Assembly (NCBI GenBank): GCA_031002005.1
Contig: JARYHS010009186.1
Location: forward strand, 186,770,437 to 186,834,436
Direction: 5' to 3'
From: Vandiemenella viatica
Lineage: Eukaryota; Arthropoda; Insecta; Orthoptera; Morabidae
Length of the DNA stretch: 64,000 nt
A program made the position numbers and the translations under genes. Of the stretch, positions 10,151 through 21,039 are shown piece after piece. The number at the start of each line of letters is the position of its first letter. The stretch's first letter is position 1. The notes under the pieces are model-generated. The model was not told the origin of the DNA and made no database searches. It worked only from the letters and a program-made list of their open reading frames with translations.

Positions 10151-10596
10151 TTCAGGAGCGCCCGTTTTCAGCTGTGCAAAACAATGCGACACTACCGAGC
10201 GACGAAACACGAATGGAGGTGTGCGCCTTTCGCAACGTTGGAACAGTCTCTCAACAGCTTACTGAGTCATAAACTCATAGCAAACGGGTGCCAACATACG
10301 CGTTTCCCTGACAGGCAGCGTTAAATGTGTCTTTACGACGTGCTATTCGAGGACCGTGCGACGCGAGACGACTCTGGGAATCTTATCGCACTTCAACATT
10401 TAACGCCAGGGGTTAACGCATCTCCAAGAGGACAGGGAATTGAAATAAAAGCACATATGCGTGCACAGTGGCAACAGCATCTAAACTAGGGTTGTAACGG
10501 AAGTCATCTTTGCAGATGCGGATCGTCATGGTTGACATCCGCGGATGCGTATGTTTTGCGGAAGCGGATGCGGAGGTTGAAAATAAGTTTATAATT
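10150..10596. other. CpG-rich segment, then a GCGGATGCGG-rich repeat
   Basis: 10150-10420 is rich in CG dinucleotides relative to its flanks, without recognised coding content. 10490-10580 has several near-copies of GCGGATGCG (for example GATGCGGATCG, CCGCGGATGCG and AAGCGGATGCGGAGG) after TAGGGTTGTAACGG. It is probably the end of a DNA transposon, not classified. Confidence 0.35.
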
Positions 10597-10778
10597 GTAA
10601 TCGTAGGCTTCCGCGGCCAGGGCAAATCGAACCATGCAGACGGCCGCTGACCTCGCCTATAAAACAAGACCACTCACTGATCGAGGACGCAGTTCTGCCT
10701 GGAAGAAGACCCCAGTATGATGATCGAAACGTCGGCTACAATTTACATGACGCGGCGTCACCCGGACAGCCAAGAATC
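10597..10778 (+). mobile_element. 182-bp insertion with perfect 12-bp target-site duplication and hammerhead-like motif
   Basis: AAGTTTATAATT stands directly on both sides (10585-10596 and 10779-10790). The insert has no terminal inverted repeats and no poly(A) tail. It contains CTGGAAGAAGACC, then GATGATCGAAACGTCGGC and GACGCGGCGTC. CTGAnGA, a stem and GAAAC is the layout of a hammerhead ribozyme core, although here the first box has an extra G and the middle stem is decayed. Known small retrozymes and Penelope-like termini have such size, duplications and motif. This assignment is inference. Confidence 0.6.
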
Positions 10779-11019
10779 AAGTTTATAATTATTTAGATTT
10801 TAATATTTTATCAAAAATAAATTTAAAATCAAATTAAGTATATATTTTATACCAAATGTTATCTTTTTTCATATGTAAATTCTATTTCCATACAATACTG
10901 CCATATAGATTTATTTTTTGCCTCATATTTTAACAACAAGAAACGGGGGATGATTTCACAAGTTAATTATATTATGTAATTAACTACGCACGCATCTATT
11001 TACGAATAGAAGTGATAAA

Positions 11020-11207
11020 TTATTAACCAGAAACGTTGAAAAAATTTAAAATTAAAATTCGTAAATGGTAAAATGAGATGGGTGGAGGAATTTAACAGCC
11101 AAAGTATATAACGTAATTACAATAAATAATAATAAGAAAGAGGTAATTAGATGACTGTGCAACGTGCTGCCGGAGCATGTGTTCCAACGCAATTCAATTC
11201 AATTCAA
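11020..11207 (+). pseudogene. LINE 3' end fragment
   Basis: It translates near its start as a decayed ETLKKFKIKIRKW (compare KTLKEFKDKICRG at the end of the 4-kb LINE). It then runs through a 3' UTR to GCCGGAGCATGTGTTCCAAC and an AATTC-type tail (CAATTCAATTCAATTC). It is the same LINE family as 4055-5165. Confidence 0.7.
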
Positions 11208-11208
11208 A

Positions 11209-11395
11209 GTTATGATAGAAGAGTTGGGTTGGAACGTGTATACAGCAGGCGGTGAAACGAGTGCTAGATTTGTATAATGCATACATGATGCCTTGATCAA
11301 TATTGGGCGAAGAATTAGGACTTTTACATGGAAGAGAAGGAAAGACAATGATCCTAAATTGTCTCAGGCATAACGGAGTAAGAAATTTTTGATTT
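11209..11395 (+). pseudogene. LINE reverse transcriptase scrap
   Basis: The frames give MIEELGWN, ARFV, then DALINIGRRIRTFTWKRRK and DNDPK. These match the post-RT region of the same LINE type but lie downstream of a 3' end, so this is a separate fragment or a rearrangement. Confidence 0.55.
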
Positions 11396-11399
11396 GTAG

Positions 11400-12135
11400 G
11401 TGTTGAAAAATGTATTGATATAAGTGAATCAAAGAATTTACAACAAAATTCGCTTAATACAAACGTAGATTTGTATATTAATTGCCATGATTATAAGAAC
11501 TTACAATATTTAATTTATTTTCTATTGTTCACACTCGAACGTAACTGTTTGGCAGAAGACAGTTTTCAGTATTGCATTTAACGGAAGTTAAAGATGATGA
11601 TTTATCTTTTTTTTTAACGCGAAAACCAAAATATCACTCTGCCTCTAGACTGTCTAGCATCGAGATTCTCAGTTTTTCTTATAACGCCCCCCTTCCGCCA
11701 AAAGAAAAAGTTATTATTAAAAAGTAAAAAAGCAAGTATGAAGTCGAATGTATTTATTTTTATTGCTTAGGTTTACAAAGTTACAAACTTGAATTTTTTT
11801 GAAAAATGTAAAAATTAAAATCTGTAAGCTTACGGAGAAGAAATAATCCTATTATATAAAACGCTAACGTGGCGTCTGCGTGCGTCGTCTATAGCTGCTA
11901 CAGCTATTGGCTAAACAACGGCCAATCATCAACCACCATAATACATTCGTACCACCATCTTGCTTTTCGTTTATTTACAGCTAGACGCAGAAATTCATTT
12001 AAGGAGAAGGAGATTCAATATTCACGCTATTTTATCGGTATCAATTATAAGGACTATGTTAAACCATAACCTAAAAATTTTCTTCGCAGACGGTGAGAAG
12101 CAATGAAGTTTATTAAAAACTAGGAGAAAAGTACG
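11400..12135. other. No recognised gene
   Basis: AT-rich. TATTATATAAAACGC at about 11848, followed by a CG-rich patch, looks like a transposon end but was not matched to a partner. Confidence 0.4.
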
Positions 12136-12140
12136 TAATG

Positions 12141-12560
12141 CGAAATGTATTACTCAAATAAATAACAGTTATCCGTTTTAGAAATTATAGTCCCCGTCAT
12201 CTAAATTGAAATGCATTTATTTTAAAATCCTAACCAAATATTCGGATAATCTAACCAGAGTAACGTATTCATATAACGAAAGATATCGTTAAAGATGACT
12301 TATTCGTTTCTCCTTATAAGAAGAAAGTTTACACCAAATTTACGAATCGCGAAATGTATCACCGAGATAAATGACCGGTATCCATTTTTGATATTATGCT
12401 TTCCGTCATTAAAGTAAAATGTATTTATTTAAATAAATCATAGACAAATACTCCGATAATCTAACCACAGTATGGTACTCATATCACGAAGATTTCATTA
12501 ATAAAAATGGTCGATATTCGCTTTTTCATGCAATATTTTCCAGAATGAATTCAGACTACC
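12141..12560. repeat. Diverged tandem duplication, 209-bp period
   Basis: CGAAATGTAT at 12141 and 12350 start two similar units. Shared landmarks are a CCGTCAT box, AAATGCATTTATTT/AAATGTATTTATTT, and ATTCGGATAATCTAACCA versus CTCCGATAATCTAACCA. Confidence 0.75.
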
Positions 12561-12599
12561 ACCATAGGTGCTCCCTGTCGATATTCATATGAGGGTAAT

Positions 12600-13995
12600 A
12601 AAAGCTATGATTTTCGAATGCAATGTTAATGGAGGTTGGGGCTAAGTTGACCAGAATCGCAACTGACATATTTTGTTACAGCATGATTCGCTCTGAAATG
12701 AGTTTTACAAACCATTTAAACTGCTTTCATAAGCGCCATGTTACTGGAAGTATTATTTATTGCAGGGGAAAGAAGTTTCATATTTATCGTGCTAAATTGT
12801 GCCTGGACCAGGAATAAAACTGATATTACATTGACAGCAAAAGTTTTTGTGGGATTCCTAATTTGTTTTTAATTTTATTGGTTCTATACTTCCATCGTCA
12901 TTAATTCATTAGAAGTTACTACTGTATCGCTATGTGAACTGCAAATGAAATATATAGAACATTACAAAATCCAAGCCATTAGCATTATGTAATAACAATT
13001 CCATATAATTAACCAACTAAAAAAAAAAGAACTGCCAGGATATTGCATTCAAACCATCATTTTTGACGGGCTAGAAGCTAGTAAGGAATAAATTAGTGGG
13101 AAGGGTGAGCTTTCATTTCATTTTAGGAGATTCCCTATTCTCGGTTGGATAAATGAACGTGCCCGGCGTACGCAAATCATTGGCAATATTGAGTTCGCTT
13201 TGATAGTTAGTTTTTATTGCAACATGGTCTGAAAACTGTCTTTCTAACAAATCAGTGCCTGAAACAGGTGAGATATGCTGGGAAACGCTTGGTAACACTT
13301 GACCCAAAACATTCATTTATTAAAATGTATTTAGCAGCAGTATCACTATTTGTTTTGAAAGCTTGCTCTTGAAGTAAGTAACATTGAGTTATTACAGAGT
13401 CCTGAGTCCTGACGATATTTTATGATCAGAGTTGTAACTTCTTAGTACTAACATTGACGTATCAGAAGGAACTCTGTAAGTATATCATGTTAGCCTAGAA
13501 ACCCACAGTCTAGGACAAATCGCTACGTGAAGTACCAACACTACAATCAACAGCTTAATTTTGAATTTTTTTCCCCTTCCTTAACATCAATACCGCTGTA
13601 CTTCGCACACAAATAGTACCGCTATGCAATGTTGCTGTAGGACATTTTTCGTGGGTGCTCAGTAAATTAAAATGATAAAAATAACGTCAATGCAACTGTT
13701 TTTGCATGCTTCTCTCATCGAGGTATCGTCGGCGACGAATTATTTACATTAGTTTTCTACTAGTTCGTAACCACACATCTCTGCTTTTTCCCCAAAGCAT
13801 GTTTCCGCCAGAGTCATTTATCTTGGCTTTTGCACATTAGATGTAAACATTGAGTCTATCACTACTCACTAGTTTACGGTGGCCATCTTTCCAATTGGAT
13901 GGACTAGCGATTGGACTAACTTTTGCAATCTTACTCACTTCCTGATTCACTATTAAGGATTTTATATATAGATATATATATATATAAATATTTAG
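12600..13995. other. No recognised gene; TA microsatellite at the end
   Basis: Nothing recognised except an alternating TA tract near 13964-13987 (ATATATATATATATAA). Confidence 0.5.
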
Positions 13996-14006
13996 TTAAA
14001 TTTTAA

Positions 14007-14215
14007 TCAATGGCCTAATCACTCAGTGGTTAAGGCGGCTGACTGGAGATAGAAAGGCCCCTGGTTCGAATTCCTATCTCATCGGGAATTTTCATAAACC
14101 TTTAACCTGACGTTCACTTCTGGCACAGCTTGCTGTGTAATGTGAAGTAAGCCAGAACGCTTTCGTGGTTGGGATTCCACGTTAAGCTGTAGATCCCCTT
14201 TAGGGTTAACAACTC
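14007..14215 (+). mobile_element. SINE family B copy
   Basis: The A-box region is CACTCAGTGGTTAAGGCGGC and the B box GGTTCGAATTCC. These are followed by the family body with CACAGCTTGCTGTGTAATG and GATTCCACGTTAAGCTGTAG. It is 3'-truncated relative to 17026-17325. Confidence 0.85.
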
Positions 14216-14397
14216 TAGCTGTAACCTGGATGTGTGTACATCCGAAGGAAATTCAAGCCAAACGAAGGCTTAAGCGTGGTTCCAGTTGACACAAACGAAC
14301 ATACATATGGCGTTTTAGTAAACGATCCCTTGAGAAATCTAAAGCTCTTCAGGATTTTCTCCCTTGTTGGTGGTGTTTCCTTATAGTCCGCGGCAGC

Positions 14398-14481
14398 ACC
14401 TGGCGCTGACCACGTCCTCCTGACGGCGTCGCGTCGCTCCTGGCTACTACGCTGCGCATCGATCGCAGTAATTAGATAAAA
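14398..14481 (-). CDS. Possible exon fragment of a GT31 family glycosyltransferase (weak)
   Basis: The minus frame reads FYLITAIDAQ followed by QERRDAVRRTW (14481-14410). A short hydrophobic strand and then RRxAxRxTW is the signature at the start of the beta-1,3-galactosyltransferase (GT31) domain, where these residues begin the nucleotide-sugar fold. A plausible splice donor, CAG|GTGCTG, follows the TW by a few codons, and a possible acceptor (GCGCAG) lies just inside. The local sequence is CpG-rich, unlike the transposon-derived DNA around it. The match is only about 24 residues, no further GT31 exon was found in the window, and chance similarity is possible. If real, the enzyme would act in the Golgi. 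Confidence 0.25.
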
Positions 14482-14499
14482 ATGAACATGCGAGGGGAA

Positions 14500-15475
14500 C
14501 ACGTGGTGGCGAGCGGCAACACAGCAGAGGCACTACGCCGAGAGATAAGCAGCCCGGGTTTGTCGTTTAAAATCACAATCAACGTACGTTAAGAATACAT
14601 AATACCACTCATAGCAGAAGGTGCGACGGCATGGAAACAAATAAACATATACACACGTGAAAAAAGAAAATTGCTGCGTGTACAAGTGAAACTTTTAAGT
14701 ATTTTTATGTGTATTGTTTTTATGTTTTTTTCGCACTCGAGAGAACGAACGAGATACTAAATTGCATTTCTACAGTAAGTACAAATTTAAATTATCCTCG
14801 TAGAAAAATGAAAATTATTAAAAATTTATAGTACAATTCGCTAGATTATAAAATATTGCATCTAGTCTTTCTCTGTATTTAGAGCTTTTATATCGGAAAA
14901 CATCTTGGACAAAATTTTCTGATAACCGTTCTTACAATCAATTTCCATTCATAATTAGCTTCTAAGCCCGTCAAAACTGCCGAGATGAACATAGATTTCG
15001 GGCTCATAATTTAAATGATTTTTGAAAGCTTAAATAAAGAAGAATGCCAATATTTCTCCATGAAAATTAAAGCTTTTAACGCACGCGCATAAATATTTTG
15101 TTTTGCGATATAAACGTGATTCCAAATATTTTTTTCTTACTACAACAGTTATCAGAGAATATAATAAAACCATATACATAGAACGAAAATGAATAAACAA
15201 AAACGACTAATAAACAAAAAAGCAACTAAAAATACTGGCGCATCTCTCGCTGTATAATAATGGCGACTCTTTTGTATGTAAATATACTGTCTGACGTCGT
15301 CACGTGATTTTCAGTGAGTATTAAAGCAATTTAAGCTTCAATATTTAAGTGCGTAAGCGCAGAACGTTAAGTGTGTGGTATGACAGAGTCACCCACAATG
15401 AATATAATTTTGTATGGGTAAATAATTGTATATTAAACCCGGGCAGCCAGAGTTATCATTATAATTTTAATTTCT
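14500..15475. other. No recognised feature
   Basis: AT-rich intergenic or intronic sequence. Confidence 0.5.
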
Positions 15476-15479
15476 GCAA

Positions 15480-16240
15480 AACTTGCTGCTCAGTAACATA
15501 GTGGATATGGGAAGCTGGAACTGCCATTTTCGAACGGTCGAGAGCGAGACAATGGCTGGGTCCCTGCGACTTAGCGGCGCCGACGCTCACAACAGCGCTG
15601 GTCCGTTAGACGGGGGCGGTGAACTCACCCCTCTCCGCTGCTTGCTCGAGGTCAGGCAGAAAGTGCGCGAACGGAGACAGCGAATGCTGGCCGCGGTATA
15701 AAACACGTGACGACGGACATGTATCGATGACCAATCGTGAACGTTTATAGGGGTTCCCAAATGTTAATTCAAGGGATTCTGTTACATGTGGCGAGTGGGA
15801 GACAATTTTGCCGAAGAAGAAGAGAAGAGGCCATTTTGAGGACACTTGCTGCCGGGACGAGCTACTGTGCAGACGTGTCAGCCGACACGCTCTCGTCCGG
15901 TGATCACTGTCTGGTTCTGATCACACTCTCTTGCTCTGGGAAGCGAGAAGTTGTATGGCATGCCTGCCATAATCTGGAAGCTGTTGTGGTAACGCGGTCG
16001 TACCCGCTAACCTGGCTTTCGCAGCTGCAGTGGCACTGTGCGTGTCACGATACATCACGACGATGCATTCATGGTAAAGTACCGGATGCATACGGTCACA
16101 ATTCATTGGGTTTTGACGAGACTTGTGAGCCCTTAAGCGGCATTGAGATAAGACTCTGCTCCCGTCACAAAATCACTGAGCTAGCTAATTTTTCATGTTT
16201 CATTTCAAATTCTAAGCATCTTGCTAATTTGTAAATTCAA
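15480..16240 (+). promoter_or_regulatory. GC/CpG-rich island with TATA box and an uncharacterised ORF (candidate promoter and first exon)
   Basis: 15510-15690 is CpG-rich. TATAAAA lies at 15697-15703, right after CTGGCCGCGG. Downstream, 15737-16234 stays open for 165 codons on the plus strand, including SYCADVSADTLSSGDHC and CHDTSRRCIHGK. I recognise no family, signal peptide or domain, and the codon pattern does not argue strongly for coding. It could be a promoter with an untranslated exon, or simply a GC-rich patch. Confidence 0.25.
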
Positions 16241-16244
16241 GACG

Positions 16245-17020
16245 ATGCTTTTTAACTTTATATGGCGCCCCTGGGATACTTCTTTGTTGTAGTAAATGTT
16301 AGCTTCAATTTGATGGCCTGTGTTGCCACGTTGATAATATGTTAATTTTGCTATTTTGTTTGAAATATTTAATTCAGTTTTGTGTTTGCTTTTCATCGGC
16401 GGATTGTAAACGTCGGGTATTGCTTGTTTTTGTTGTCTTTGAATATGTTTAACGTAAAGTTAACTATTACCCGGCCTTGTATAAGCCATAAGAATCAATA
16501 AATGGGATATTATTTTGTGTACAATATTCATGGTTCTAGTTCCTTTATAGTTCACCTTATATTTTAAAATCATTTTTTAATAATTAATAATCCATCCCCC
16601 TCCCTTTATGCAATCAACCCTGCCAACGTAGCCCCCATCTTAATACAAGTGCGCATGCGCAGAACTCTCAGCGTTTTCTCCCTACCGCGGCCAAAGCAGT
16701 TTCACTTAAAAACAACAAATTTCAAACCCGTCACTACAATGCTTGCGAAATAATGTCCTTACGCGAATTTTTTTATGTGTATGTGTGATATTTGTTCCAA
16801 CGCCGCGCCGTCGCAACTTCGCTACAAGAAAACCGTTCTTCGTATTTATTTATGGAACATTTTGATTGAATTGTATACTCAATCGTGAGTCCCCACTGCT
16901 GGGCATCACTTATCAAATTACATCGTTAGTCATAGTTCTGTATTCGAAAGTTCCATGCTTCCTTAACTGAATTTCTTACTATAGCTCTATCGTGATTACT
17001 TACAAAGATTTTATGCGTGC
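16245..17020. other. No recognised feature
   Basis: Unique sequence with modest CG content near 16640-16850. No repeat or coding signature. Confidence 0.45.
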
Positions 17021-17025
17021 GAAAG

Positions 17026-17325
17026 AACGGTCTGGTGGCTCAGTGGTTAAGGCGTTTGACTGGAGATCAAGAGGGCCCCGGTTCGAATCCCTGTCTTGGT
17101 TGAGATTTTCGAAGTTCCTTAACCCAACCTTCGCCTCTGGTATAACATGTTGTCTGATGTGGAGTACGCAAGACCACTTCCGTAGTTGGTTCGGATTTGA
17201 CGTTAAACTGTAGGTCTCCTATAGCTGGTAGGATTATCGGGTTAGGTTAAGGCGGCTAAGACAGGGGTGGAATAAGCAGCCAATAAAAATACCTTTACTA
17301 GGTCGTTACGACCATACGAGCATTT
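17026..17325 (+). mobile_element. SINE family B, best preserved copy
   Basis: The head GTGGCTCAGTGGTTAAGGCG and the B box GGTTCGAATCCC are intact. The body has TAACCCAACCTTCGCCTCTG, GACGTTAAACTGTAGGTCTC, GGTTAAGGCGGCTAAGACAG and a 3' end with TACTAGGTCGTTACGACCAT. It is the reference for family B. The TTAA in GACGTTAAACTG is where a MITE landed in the 34-kb copy. Confidence 0.9.
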
Positions 17326-17329
17326 CCTT

Positions 17330-18435
17330 TTTGCTTGTGCGTACTAAGTTCTACAGCTTTAAAAGTTTTACGCAACTTACAGTTTGCAAGACATGAGTGT
17401 TTTCAGTGATGCTTTCTACATGTTAAATCATGGCCATTACAAGAAAGAGATGCTAACCTAAGATGTAATGAACTTTGATGAAATCATCTGGATTGCAACA
17501 GTACTGACTATCTGTCACTTTCCTTCAGTTAGCTGCATGGAAAAATAATAGATAAGGTGCGATTTCACTGCACAATAGTTCTTTGAATCATGCATACATA
17601 AAATATAAAAACAAGATAAATCGTTGCTTGAAGTTCCATTTTTTATTTTCTTGAAACTCACCTACCATCAAAAGTGTTAAGGCATGAACATTTTGTAATA
17701 AAATAATAGACGGTAATATTAAATTACTTTCCATGAAGCATACACATGTCGACAAAATATTTTTATAAAGAACTAATAACAATTCCAAAACGTTTTTAAG
17801 ACTACGTATGCAGGACAGAGATAATTAAAGTAATTTTTCCCAAGATCACATAGTCAAAATTTCATACCAGTCTAAGAATAATAAATTTATTTTTTGCCTG
17901 CAATGCTTTTAATTTTTAGAAGAATGTGTAGAAAATGTTAAACGGACTCGCTGTTTAAGATTACATTAAGATATCCTTCCCGTACCGAATCTGCGGTTTG
18001 CAGAAAATTTCACTAGCTCTACCAACAGAATAATAGCATATCCAGGACATAAGTTCAGGAAGATCCCACCCTGGGCTTGGCAATATGGTAGCCAAATGGT
18101 TTATTGTTTCTAGTCGAACTCATATAACTATACTATCACATATACCTTTTTTTTTACTTTCTTTTTTTAAATAAATAAATAAGCAGGATTGGAAAACATT
18201 AATATACAACATATGAGGATATAAACTGCAGTTTTTCGCTCACAGGCAGGGTTACACTTATCTATCTTTATGGATTACCAAAAAAAAGTAGTTATTGTGT
18301 CTGACAAAGCATAAAAAACTGTTACTAACGTGTCACATTACTTCGTTGGTTCTAAGAGGAGGAAGATGAATTCATCAGCTTCTTGCAATCAATACAATAA
18401 ACCAAGCTCTGGTAAATAAACTCCTGGTATATGGA
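17330..18435. other. No recognised feature
   Basis: AT-rich unique sequence. Confidence 0.5.
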
Positions 18436-18439
18436 GTTA

Positions 18440-18829
18440 GGGAACGTCCATCAATCACGTAACTCCATTTTAACCTCCTGTAACACCCCCCCCCCCCGTT
18501 GACAGACGTGCCTTTTACCTCTATCCCCTCCCCTCCCCCACGTAATACGTAGCTTTTTTTCTCTAATGATTCCAGAAGACATTTTGTAATGTGTTCTCTT
18601 ATCAGACTATCGTAAATTACATACGGAGATAATTAAATGACGGAAATAAATATTCACATGCTGTTGTGTGTTCTATACCTCATTTTAACTGTGACAAAGA
18701 ATATGAATGGAAAGCTTCGTGGCCTGGCTCTGAACCCTCCCCCCCCCAATTCCACCCCGTAGCACAGCGTTGTTCCCAACCCCCCCCCATTTCTCCTTAT
18801 ACCGAACCACGTAGTTTATGGACGCTCCC
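18440..18829 (+). mobile_element. MITE with GGGA(A/G)CGTCCAT-type inverted repeats, TTA flanks
   Basis: It starts GGGAACGTCCATCAATCACG and ends CACGTAGTTTATGGACGCTC followed by CC. TTA lies on both sides. The interior has C runs at both ends and a unique core (CAGACTATCGTAAATTACAT, GATAATTAAATGACGG) shared with the inverted copy at 53310-53652. It encodes nothing. Confidence 0.8.
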
Positions 18830-18839
18830 TTACCCACTG

Positions 18840-19540
18840 CCCTTATTGTACTTAGGAACTAGCTCTAGACATTAACGAATCAGAACTAATCAGCAGCACT
18901 AGGAGTGGAAGATATTATGAAATCGCTGGCGCGTTAATCACCAAAACGAAAATCTGAAAAAAAAAGTAACTTAAATATACCTTGATTTCATGATTGATGA
19001 AATACATTTGGGGTAAAATAATAACTCAATCACGTCTGAGGTATACAAAACTACAGAGGAATTATGGAGCATGACGCATGGTCAGTTAAACATTTGGATC
19101 GAACCGATACTAAACTTATAGTGATGGCAATACTGAGCTTATATCAATTACATACTACGGTTAGAAATAATAACATTGCAAAAACCTGAACAGCGAAATG
19201 TAATAATAGATTGTGAAAGTAAGTGAGGAAAATTAAATTCCCATGGCTCATTACAGAGCTCTAAAACCATAAACAATAAAATGAAATACTGTTACTACCT
19301 TTGTTCTAGAATAAAGAAAACGGTGATAAACTACGCTATTTGTATACTTATGGAAATTTAAAACTATTGCATCAAACAAACAAATTAGCAAACGTTTATC
19401 ACGAATGTAAAAGTACGTGGCAACATCGACGGACTAAATCGAAACGCCAGTTGGACCATATTACGGCACTACAAAATTTCAGAAACCATACTTTAGTCTG
19501 TAAAACATGTCAGCAGAGGATATTCTTTCTGAACGCAAGA
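18840..19540. other. No recognised feature
   Basis: AT-rich unique sequence. Confidence 0.5.
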
Positions 19541-19548
19541 CTATTCCT

Positions 19549-19788
19549 TCATTTTTTTAAAATTGCTTTACGTCTCTCAACAGCGAGGTCTTTAGAGACG
19601 GGAAAGGATGGGGGCAAGGAATGGGAAGGAATTCGGCCATGGCCTTTTTAAGGAAGCATCCCGGCATTTGCCTGGAGTGATTTGGGAAACCATGGAAAAC
19701 CCAAATCTGGATGCCCGGACGGGGATTCGAACCGATGTCCTCCCGAATGCGAGACCAGAACGCTATCCGTTACACCACCACGCTCGGT
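19549..19788 (-). mobile_element. SINE family A copy with 8-bp target-site duplication
   Basis: In minus orientation it has an intact head (plus-strand CCACCACGCTCGGT) and B box (GGGGATTCGAACC). The variant 1 tail is GTTGAGAGACG plus an A-rich end. CTATTCCT is duplicated at 19541-19548 and 19789-19796. Confidence 0.93.
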
Positions 19789-19799
19789 CTATTCCTACT

Positions 19800-20835
19800 T
19801 AAAGCACAAACAAAACAACAGTGGTGATTGGAATTGTTAGCTGAAAACACCTCACAAACAAAATTAGATTTCACGAATAGTATCCGTAAATAGTATGGCT
19901 ATAAATATAATTCAATTTCCGTGGAAAACAGTTAAGAGTGGATAAAAGCCTACAACGGAAAATTGAGCGAAAGGAAAGAAACTGAATAAAATATTTTTGA
20001 AAGTGGACACTAAGAGAAATGCTGAGAAAGAAACGAAAACAAACGTTTTATAAATAAATTAAAAAGGAAAGAAAGGAAGCTTGGAAAATACGGTATTTGA
20101 AAATAATACCAAAGTAGTAGAGAATAAAAGAGGTAAGAGATCAAGCAAATGAGATTACAGAAAGATCAAAAAAAAAATCTGAAGGAAAAAGAATTATCGA
20201 AGACATGCTGATAAGAATTTTCTGTTTAGTTACTAACGTGGAAACGGATGGAACGAAATAACTGACGAACAGTAATGCATGGGCACATTAAATGGTAATG
20301 CATCGAAAAAATAAAAAAAATGTTTTAATAGTTGATGTAAGAGATCGAATATCATATATTATCAGCCAGTATGTATGTTGATGTATGAATCCAGTACAGC
20401 GTGTGTGTGAAAATAAGGAACTCATACTGTTATCACAATCAAAACAATTGGGTGATTAAAGTACTTCGGTGACACTTATGCACAAATGAAAATACGAGAA
20501 CTCCAAACCTTCAGAAATGCATTCTGAACGTAAATGAGATGATATAGACCTTGGAGACGGAGATTGTTGCAAAGTGTTAAGCTATGTTCTGTTCATCGCC
20601 GCGGATTACAGCAGTTGCAGTGCCCGTAAAATCGTTTACGACTCCCGTAAGGCAGGTCGTAAAACCTGACGTGGAACTGTGCGATCTCTGGAACTGGAAT
20701 TCGATCCAGTATCGTCGAGAACGCACCCATCCACTAGTTTAGAAGAAGCAGCTAGAAAAGTAAATTCGCATGACGTTTATTACCTGGTAAATGATTTCCT
20801 CACCGTCTGCGCAATCCGGCTCTGTCTAACATGGC
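19800..20835. other. No recognised feature
   Basis: AT-rich with A-rich purine stretches (about 19970-20330). 20590-20720 is GC-richer, with no recognised content. Confidence 0.5.
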
Positions 20836-20837
20836 AG

Positions 20838-21030
20838 TCCTACCAGGTCTAGTGGCTCTAGAGTTAAATATTGAATCCTAATCACAAAAGCGTTCTCGAG
20901 TACTTCACATTACACAGCAAGCTGTACCAGAAATGAAGGTCAGGTTAAGGGCCTAGGAAAATCCCCGCCGAGAGCGGAATTCGAACCGGGCGCCTTTCGA
21001 TCCTCCACCATTGACCCACCAGACAGAAGA
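20838..21030 (-). mobile_element. SINE family B copy, degraded
   Basis: Plus-strand landmarks of the reversed element are GCGGAATTCGAACCGGGCGC (B box), TTCACATTACACAGCAAGCT and AAATATTGAATCCTAATCAC. Confidence 0.8.
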
Positions 21031-21039
21031 AGCAGCTGA

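Noticed and set aside
10597..10778. Claim of an active hammerhead ribozyme
   Set aside because: The CTGAnGA box has an extra base and the middle stem does not pair; only a decayed resemblance can be stated.
15737..16234. 165-codon ORF as a host protein gene
   Set aside because: No recognised domain, and the open frame is plausible by chance in GC-rich DNA. Kept only as part of a promoter-like region.
18491..18540. C-rich runs as telomeric or satellite DNA
   Set aside because: They lie inside a MITE and recur in its other copy.
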